In this document: piece after piece, positions 58,860-64,000 of the stretch | Position numbering within the stretch: position 1 is the stretch's first letter | Layout: the number at the start of each line of letters is the position of its first letter | NCBI GenBank assembly: GCA_021816935.1 | Contig: JAKAWR010000004.1 | Span: forward strand, 88,435-152,434 | Source: Actinomycetes bacterium | GTDB lineage: Bacteria; Actinomycetota; Acidimicrobiia; Acidimicrobiales; JAMCPL01 | Direction: 5' to 3' | DNA: 64,000 nucleotides | Made by a program: the position numbers and the translations under genes | Notes under the pieces: model-generated | What the model saw: the letters and a program-made list of their open reading frames with translations, nothing else | What the model was told of the DNA's origin: nothing | The model's database searches: none

Positions 58860-59744
58860 ATGCACCTTGGTTCCAGGGCAAGAGACAAGTCAAGAGGCGG
58901 GGCGGATGGCGAGGCATCTACCCGGCCGATCGGTGAGCACGGCGATGAGCAGGAACGTTACATCCTGTCGGCCCTGGAGGACCTCAAGGACATGGAGGTA
59001 CGGGAGGTGATGACCCCGCGTGCCGACGTCGTTTCCCTCGCCATACCGGTGGACTCGCCGACAGTTGCCCGCGCGGTCAAGCAGACCGGTTTTCTTCGGT
59101 TCCCCGTCTATGACGGCGACCTCGACAACCTGATCGGCGTTCTGTACGTCAACGACCTGTTCCGGGCCGGCTGGGAGGTTGGGGGCGGAGGTGACGCCGA
59201 GGTCGGTAACGGCGCACGGTCGCGACCATCGCCTCTCGAGATATCCAGGCGGATCAGACAGCCCTATCTAGTGCCGGAATCGCGGAGGGTGCTCGACGTG
59301 CTGGCGGAGATGCGCCGCGACAGACACGCTTTCGCGGTAGTGGTGGACGAGTACGGCGGTGTAGCCGGAGTGCTGGCTATCAAGGATCTGCTCGGAGCCC
59401 TTGTTGGAGACCTGCGGGATGAGTTCGATCCTGCAGGTGAGCCGGAGATTGTCCGCGTCGATTCGACCAGGTGGCTTGTCGACGGGGGGCTCTCGATCGA
59501 CGAGGCACGCGACAGGCTTGTACCGGGCCTGCCGGAAGGGGAGTACGTTACCATCGCGGGATTCGTGCTCGATTCGCTGGATCGTATTCCGGAAGAGGGA
59601 GACGAGCTGCACTATGGCGACTGGCTCCTGAAGGTCCACGAGATGGAGCGCAGGCGTATCGCAAAGCTGCTCCTCGTGCGCTCGCGTGGGGAACGAGCAA
59701 ATGGGGACGCAGGCGAACCTGATCTGCCTGCCGCCGGAAAGTGA
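58860..59744 (+). CDS. CBS-domain protein, CorC/TlyC type
   Basis: A 294-residue soluble protein. A pair of CBS domains (VREVMTPRADVVSLAIPVDS..., and DRHAFAVVVDEYGGVAGVLA with IKDLLGALVGDLRDEFD) is followed by a CorC_HlyC transporter-associated domain (WLVDGGLSIDEARDRLVPGL, GYVTIAGFVLDSLDRIPEEG-like). There is no DUF21 membrane part, so it resembles CorC and not the integral TlyC/CorB forms. A role in Mg2+/Co2+ efflux is inferred from family. The start could be ATG 58860. Confidence 0.82.
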   Translation: MHLGSRARDKSRGGADGEASTRPIGEHGDEQERYILSALEDLKDMEVREVMTPRADVVSLAIPVDSPTVARAVKQTGFLRFPVYDGDLDNLIGVLYVNDLFRAGWEVGGGGDAEVGNGARSRPSPLEISRRIRQPYLVPESRRVLDVLAEMRRDRHAFAVVVDEYGGVAGVLAIKDLLGALVGDLRDEFDPAGEPEIVRVDSTRWLVDGGLSIDEARDRLVPGLPEGEYVTIAGFVLDSLDRIPEEGDELHYGDWLLKVHEMERRRIAKLLLVRSRGERANGDAGEPDLPAAGK

Positions 59745-59837
59745 TGTCCGCCGGTCGCTCGGGCCGGGTTGGCGAGATCTGGCGATGGCGGGAACGTGGG
59801 CCGCGCGAGCCGTGAAGCTGGTAAAGTGGCTAGCTGA

Positions 59838-59911
59838 CGGGAAGTGGCGCAGCTTGGTAGCGCGCAGCGTTCGGGACGCTGAGGCCGCGGGTTCAAATCC
59901 CGCCTTCCCGA
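59838..59911 (+). tRNA. tRNA-Pro (anticodon CGG)
   Basis: The acceptor CGGGAAG pairs with CTTCCCG. Anticodon stem CAGCG/CGCTG with loop TTCGGGA, giving CGG; T arm GCGGG-TTCAAAT-CCCGC. 74 nt. It ends 17 bp before the next gene's start. Confidence 0.95.
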
Positions 59912-59927
59912 CCGGAGCGGGGCACCA

Positions 59928-62900
59928 GTGAACAGCACACGGGAGGCAGCAATCACACCGTCCGAGAACCATCGAGGGCGTTGCTCTCCGTGGCGACGGG
60001 CTGGGGTTGCGGCTGCTGTGGGGATTGCGGGTACCAGCCTCATGCTCATCCCGGTTGCCGGAGAGCCAGCTGGAGCGAGCGGCACGAAGGTCGCTCCTAC
60101 CCGGTCGGTGGCACCTGCCAGCGGCACCGCTTATGTCCCTCTCGTCCCGTTCCGCCTTGCCGACACCCGCTGTGCGGCGAGGCCCGGTCCCGTACCTCCG
60201 TCCTTCTGCTCCGAAGAGCATCTTCCCACCGCCAACGCTCTCCTCCGGCCGCCCACCGCCGGGGGGAGCATCAGCTTCCAGGCCGGCGGCGCCGGGCCTT
60301 CAGGAGGCGGCGCCGGCTCAACGCCTGCGGGGGTGAACCCGGCTACCCCGGCGATCACCGCGATATCTCCCGATGCAACCTCGGTTGTCCTCAACATCAC
60401 GGCAGTCGTGGAGCCGGGGCTGCGGTCCGCTTCCGGAGAACTGATCGCCTATCCGGCCGGAGGGAAGGTGCCGTCGGAGCCCACTGTCCGTTTCGCTGTC
60501 CGGTCGGGTGCTGTAGTCCCCGCGCTTACGACGGTTGCGGTAGGGAAGGGCGGCAGGATATCGGTCTTCTCCTCGTCGGCGGGGGTCGACGTAGTGGTCG
60601 ATGCCGAGGGGTACTACGTTCCCTCCGTGCCGGCCTCTGATCCGGATGCCTTCGTCCCACTGGCGACTCCTGTTACAGCGCTGGACACCCTCTGCTACCC
60701 GTCGAAGGCGGTGCCGCCAACGTGCGCGGCAGAGCGTGTTGACCCGCTCAACGTGGGCACGCCTGCGGTCGTTCCCGGTGGCACCACCGCGGTCAGCATC
60801 GCCGGAGCTGGTGGAGATGCGACACTCGAGGCGGGAGGGGTGCCACCGTCCGGGGTGGTAGCAGCGAGCGTCGTCGCCACGGTTTCGGATCCGGTCATGG
60901 GGGGTTACCTGACGCTCTGGCCGGCGGGCGGAGGTCGCGCCGTCACCTCCGTTCTTAATTTTGTCAAGGGCGTGACGGCTATCAACAGCGGTATCGTCGG
61001 GCTCGGACAGGGGGGCGGGCTGGACGTGTTCAACTCGGCGGGCCGGGCCGTCAACGTGCGGATTATCGTGACCGGATATTTCACATCGCAGCCGGATGCT
61101 TCCTGTTGGCCGAGCTGTCCTGAACAGGATCCGGCTTCCATCCGCTTCGGGGTGACCCCCGGCGAGTTCAGCTACGCGGGCTACCTCGGCGTGCCGGCCG
61201 GCTCGATGGTCGAGCCTGACGAGTCCGGTGCCAGGCTTGTAAGCCTCGCAGCCGGCAATCCGTTTACCGTCCACATGTACGTCGGATGGCAATCGGGGGT
61301 GCCGTCGCCACTTGTGCAGTCGATCAACTCCTATGTAGCCATGGGCTTCTCGATCAATCTCGCATTACGATACGGGTCTCCGGTGGTGGCGGGTGACAGC
61401 GCCGCCTTCGCCGCGTGGGTGCAGGAGATGGTGAAGGCATTACCGCAGGTGCAGATTTTCCAGGTCACGAACGAGGCAAACGTCGGGCTCTCGACGGATT
61501 CGGATGGCTACTGGCCAGGTGCGGACAACGCGCTGGTAGCAGGAGTGGAGGCGGCGGCGCAGGTGAAGCAGCCGGATCAGGTGGTGGGTTTCAACTTCGC
61601 CTACGAGCCGGGCGCGGGGCCCAATACCCGGTTCTTCGACGCTCTGGCGAGGATCGGGGGTGCGGCGTTCTCGCGGGACGTTGGTTTTGTCGGGGTCGAT
61701 CTCTATCCGGGGACCTACGCTATGCTGCCGCCGCAGCCTTCCGGTGCGGCCTTTCACCTGGGCCAGCTCATGTACCAGGTGATGACCTCAGAGCTGTCGA
61801 ACCTCCGGGACCATCTGATGCCGGCAATCGGGGCCGGACCGTCCGTACCGATTTTCGTGCAGGAGGCGGGATGGGCCGACTTCAACCCTCCTTCCAGCAG
61901 CAACCCGAAGATCGCAAGTGCCCAGAAGGCGATCACCGCGATATTCAACCTCATGGGCGACAACCAGCCGAGGTCCGAACTTGATCAGGCCGAGGTTCTG
62001 AGCGCGATGATATCCTCTCTTGCCGGCTATGGCGTAGGGCTTTTCCAATGGTTCGACCTGACCGACTCGACGAACGGCGTCGGTGACGGCTGGGGGTTGC
62101 TCTCGACCAACTATGACCCCAAGCCCGCCTACTACGCCCTGCAGCAGGCCGTAGCGGACGCCGCGCGCCCCCCCGGGCCGTACACGGGCGCGCCCGTGGA
62201 GCCGGTATCGCATGTGGGCCGCTGGCTCGTAGACGCCACCGGGAGAGTCCTTCTCCTGCACGGGGTAAACATGGTCGAGAAGCAGGTGCCGTACTACCCG
62301 GCGGCGTTCGGGTTCGGACCGGCCGACGCGGCGTGGCTGGCGGAGAACGGCTTTGACGTTGTCAGGCTCGGCCTCTTGCCCACCGGGGCGCTACCGGGGC
62401 CGGGCGAGGTGAGCCAGGCCTATATGGACCATCTCGCCCAGACCGTGGACCAGCTTTCCGCCGACGGGATAATGACGCTCCTCGACGTCCACCAGGACGG
62501 CTGGGGTCCTGCCGTTGGCGCGCCGGGCAGCGAGGACGGTTTTCCCGCGTGGATGACCGTCACCGGCAACGCGGTGGACAACCACCTCGGTTTCCCCTAT
62601 TACTACGCCGGGGACCCCGCCACCCAGCAGGCGTTCCAGAGCTTCTGGGACAACGTGGACGGTCCGAACGGCGTGCCGTTGCAGCAGGACTACGCGAACA
62701 TGATGTCGCTTGCCGCCGAGGACCTGGGGGGCAAGCCGAGCATCCTCGGCTATGAGCTGATGAACGAGCCGTGGCCCGGCACGAACTGGGTGGCCTGCTA
62801 TGACGCGGGGGGGTGCCCCTCGCTCGATTCGAGCGAGATGGCCCCGTTCGAAGCCCGGGGTGATGCCGCCGTGCGATCAGGTGATGGCACGCACCTCGTG

Positions 62901-63554
62901 TTCGCCGAGCCGTGGGTTACGTTCAATATGGGGACCTCGAAGACGTCGATTCCGCTACCCGGAGGCGATCCCGAAAGTGGGCTTGCATTCCACCTCTATC
63001 CCGGCAACGTGCTTGCCGGCCTCAACAGCGCGGTCGCCAACGCCGAAAGCTGGTCCGCGAAGACCGGGGGCGCCCTTCTCGTTACGGAATGGATGGGCAA
63101 CGACAACCCGGCCACCATCGACAGTTTTGCGGCTTCCCTGGATTCGGCTCTCGTTCCCTGGATCTTCTGGTCGTTCGATGGTGGCATGGTCGGATCAGTG
63201 GCGGATCCGCCAACAGGATCGAACCTGCACACCGCCGTCGTGGATGCCGTCGTCCGGCCGCACCCCCTGGCGGTGGCGGGCACCCCGCAGAAACTGTCCT
63301 ACGATCCCTCAACGCACGTTCTGTCGTTCACCTGGTCGACGGCACCGGTCGGGGGTGGCAGTTTCCCGCCCGGCGCCGTCACTTCAGTCCAGCTGCCCAC
63401 GCTTGACGAGCCGAACGGTTATGTCGTGCAGGCCGAGGGTGCCACCGTCACCTCGCCCCCCTGCTCTCCGATGCTGACCCTTACCGCTGCACCCGGCGCC
63501 AAGATGGCCTCCATCACCGTCGAGCCCGCTCCGGCGGGCTACTCTTGCGGCTGA
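59928..63554 (+). CDS. Secreted double glycoside hydrolase with N-terminal DTR modules (GH-A barrel + GH5 endoglycoceramidase-like)
   Basis: A 1208-residue exported protein. A signal peptide (VAAAVGIAGTSLMLIPVAG) is followed by two DTR beta-modules (VPLVPFRLADTRCA near 70; second from about 240). A first TIM barrel (about 400-745) has candidate catalytic Glu516 (QVTNEANVG) and Glu646 (IFVQEAGW). A second barrel (about 760-1150) resembles GH5 endoglycoceramidase-like enzymes (LLLHGVNMVEKQVPYYP, LLDVHQDGWGP), with Glu947 (ELMNEPWPG) and Glu1054 (LLVTEWMGN). Two catalytic domains in one chain suggest staged cleavage of a lipid-linked or complex glycan (inference). The GTG start has GGAGCGGGG upstream and follows tRNA-Pro by 17 bp. 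Confidence 0.85.
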   Translation: MNSTREAAITPSENHRGRCSPWRRAGVAAAVGIAGTSLMLIPVAGEPAGASGTKVAPTRSVAPASGTAYVPLVPFRLADTRCAARPGPVPPSFCSEEHLPTANALLRPPTAGGSISFQAGGAGPSGGGAGSTPAGVNPATPAITAISPDATSVVLNITAVVEPGLRSASGELIAYPAGGKVPSEPTVRFAVRSGAVVPALTTVAVGKGGRISVFSSSAGVDVVVDAEGYYVPSVPASDPDAFVPLATPVTALDTLCYPSKAVPPTCAAERVDPLNVGTPAVVPGGTTAVSIAGAGGDATLEAGGVPPSGVVAASVVATVSDPVMGGYLTLWPAGGGRAVTSVLNFVKGVTAINSGIVGLGQGGGLDVFNSAGRAVNVRIIVTGYFTSQPDASCWPSCPEQDPASIRFGVTPGEFSYAGYLGVPAGSMVEPDESGARLVSLAAGNPFTVHMYVGWQSGVPSPLVQSINSYVAMGFSINLALRYGSPVVAGDSAAFAAWVQEMVKALPQVQIFQVTNEANVGLSTDSDGYWPGADNALVAGVEAAAQVKQPDQVVGFNFAYEPGAGPNTRFFDALARIGGAAFSRDVGFVGVDLYPGTYAMLPPQPSGAAFHLGQLMYQVMTSELSNLRDHLMPAIGAGPSVPIFVQEAGWADFNPPSSSNPKIASAQKAITAIFNLMGDNQPRSELDQAEVLSAMISSLAGYGVGLFQWFDLTDSTNGVGDGWGLLSTNYDPKPAYYALQQAVADAARPPGPYTGAPVEPVSHVGRWLVDATGRVLLLHGVNMVEKQVPYYPAAFGFGPADAAWLAENGFDVVRLGLLPTGALPGPGEVSQAYMDHLAQTVDQLSADGIMTLLDVHQDGWGPAVGAPGSEDGFPAWMTVTGNAVDNHLGFPYYYAGDPATQQAFQSFWDNVDGPNGVPLQQDYANMMSLAAEDLGGKPSILGYELMNEPWPGTNWVACYDAGGCPSLDSSEMAPFEARGDAAVRSGDGTHLVFAEPWVTFNMGTSKTSIPLPGGDPESGLAFHLYPGNVLAGLNSAVANAESWSAKTGGALLVTEWMGNDNPATIDSFAASLDSALVPWIFWSFDGGMVGSVADPPTGSNLHTAVVDAVVRPHPLAVAGTPQKLSYDPSTHVLSFTWSTAPVGGGSFPPGAVTSVQLPTLDEPNGYVVQAEGATVTSPPCSPMLTLTAAPGAKMASITVEPAPAGYSCG

Positions 63555-63805
63555 TCGACGTTTACATGTTGGCCGCAAGCCCGGCTTGGGCCCCGCCCGG
63601 GGCTTTCTCCGCGAACAGCGATTCCCATTTCCTCGGTCCGGGTGCGGAACGCGCGCCGACGAGGAATACCCGATAGATGGGGACGTAGGCGGCTACGTGG
63701 CGGTGTTTCCGCTGCGGCAAGGCGACGGCCTTCATGCTGCGCTCTCTCTCAGGAGCGTCGGGCGGGCAACCGCAGCTATACGACCTCGCCCCCGAGGCCG
63801 CACGG
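63555..63805. other. Intergenic gap of about 250 bp
   Basis: Between convergent genes. No gene, RNA or repeat recognised. Confidence 0.4.
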
Positions 63806-64000
63806 TCAGGGCCGGCGGATCACCTTTACGCTACAGAATTCGCGGATGCCCGGCTCGCCCAGCTCTACCCCGTAACCCGACTGCTTGACGCCCCCGAAGG
63901 GCCTTTCCGGGGAGGAGGCTACCATGAGGTTGAAGGCGACTTGGCCTGTGTCGATCTCAGCGGCGAAGCGGGCCATCTCCTCCTCGTCCTCGGTGAAGAC
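63806..64000 (-). CDS. Aldehyde dehydrogenase, C-terminal part (cut by window edge)
   Basis: The last 64 residues of an NAD(P)-dependent aldehyde dehydrogenase. EIDTGQVAFNLMVASSPERP, FGGVKQSGYGVELGEPGIRE and FCSVKVIRRP are typical of the succinate-semialdehyde dehydrogenase-like group. The active-site Cys and Glu lie outside the window. It converges with the double glycoside hydrolase gene. Confidence 0.88.
   Translation of the reverse strand, partial: VFTEDEEEMARFAAEIDTGQVAFNLMVASSPERPFGGVKQSGYGVELGEPGIREFCSVKVIRRP

Overview
The window is high-GC, gene-dense DNA with Shine-Dalgarno, GTG/TTG and apparently leaderless starts. It looks like an actinobacterium, and I infer Acidimicrobiia or a close relative. 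The reasons are repeated secreted beta-modules with a 'DTR' motif, DUF4232 and Lipoprotein_15 lipoproteins, an F420/LLM-type oxidoreductase, and a sulfur operon of the kind found in acidophiles. The species is not identifiable from the sequence alone.

Layout. 1-1649 (minus): metG start (partial), rsmI and a DUF192 gene. 2113-5352 (plus): a sulfur operon (SQR-like flavoprotein, DUF1641, TusE/DsrC-like, DsrE-like). 5388-7125: ychF and a NifU-like scaffold gene, divergent. 7162-13798: GH92 lipoprotein, then a GT4 / methyltransferase / toroid-fold / methyltransferase surface-glycan group. 13824-17844: M1 aminopeptidase and a PfkB kinase. 18172-22263: tRNA-Thr, a GxGYxYxP-type exported protein, a small unknown gene and a DUF4232 lipoprotein. 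22260-28376: LLM oxidoreductase, thiolase, KAS III, nucleotidyltransferase, GT2, acylphosphatase. 28606-33113: dxs, cysteine desulfurase, Mrp ATPase. 33215-42453: GH31 lipoprotein, ABC exporter, methyltransferase, K+ channel, HlyIII, a broken PQQ-propeller gene, acyltransferase. 42685-46961: tRNA-Glu, tRNA-Gln, kelch/propeller protein and gltX. 47179-54796: second thiolase, AIM24-like, NUDIX, S53 peptidase, HTH regulator. 54951-64000: peroxiredoxin, DoxX, a solitary FlgC-like gene, a Lipoprotein_15, a REC protein, a CorC-like protein, tRNA-Pro, a 1208-residue double glycoside hydrolase, and a partial aldehyde dehydrogenase.

The most unusual content is a family of short non-coding mobile elements (MITE-like). 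Their ends are 19-bp inverted repeats (GAGCCTCAGCGGATAGGGA) and they have 3-4 bp target duplications. Three copies with perfect duplications are present: 270 bp inside dxs, and 162 bp and 109 bp downstream of the second thiolase. A degraded copy and several solo ends lie elsewhere. The dxs copy is inserted exactly in frame (270 + 3 bp = 91 codons, no stop). It splits the C-terminal domain of DXS but keeps the reading frame, so the essential enzyme appears to carry a transposon-derived 91-residue insert. A solo end is also read in frame near the start of the LLM oxidoreductase. No transposase is visible here, so any mobilising enzyme must be elsewhere.

Other themes are low-complexity in-frame inserts in conserved enzymes (YchF, PepN, thiolase, the HTH regulator, DXS), several palindromes in promoter regions, a second inverted-repeat element at 43036-43131, and a shared surface module in the S53 peptidase and the double glycoside hydrolase.
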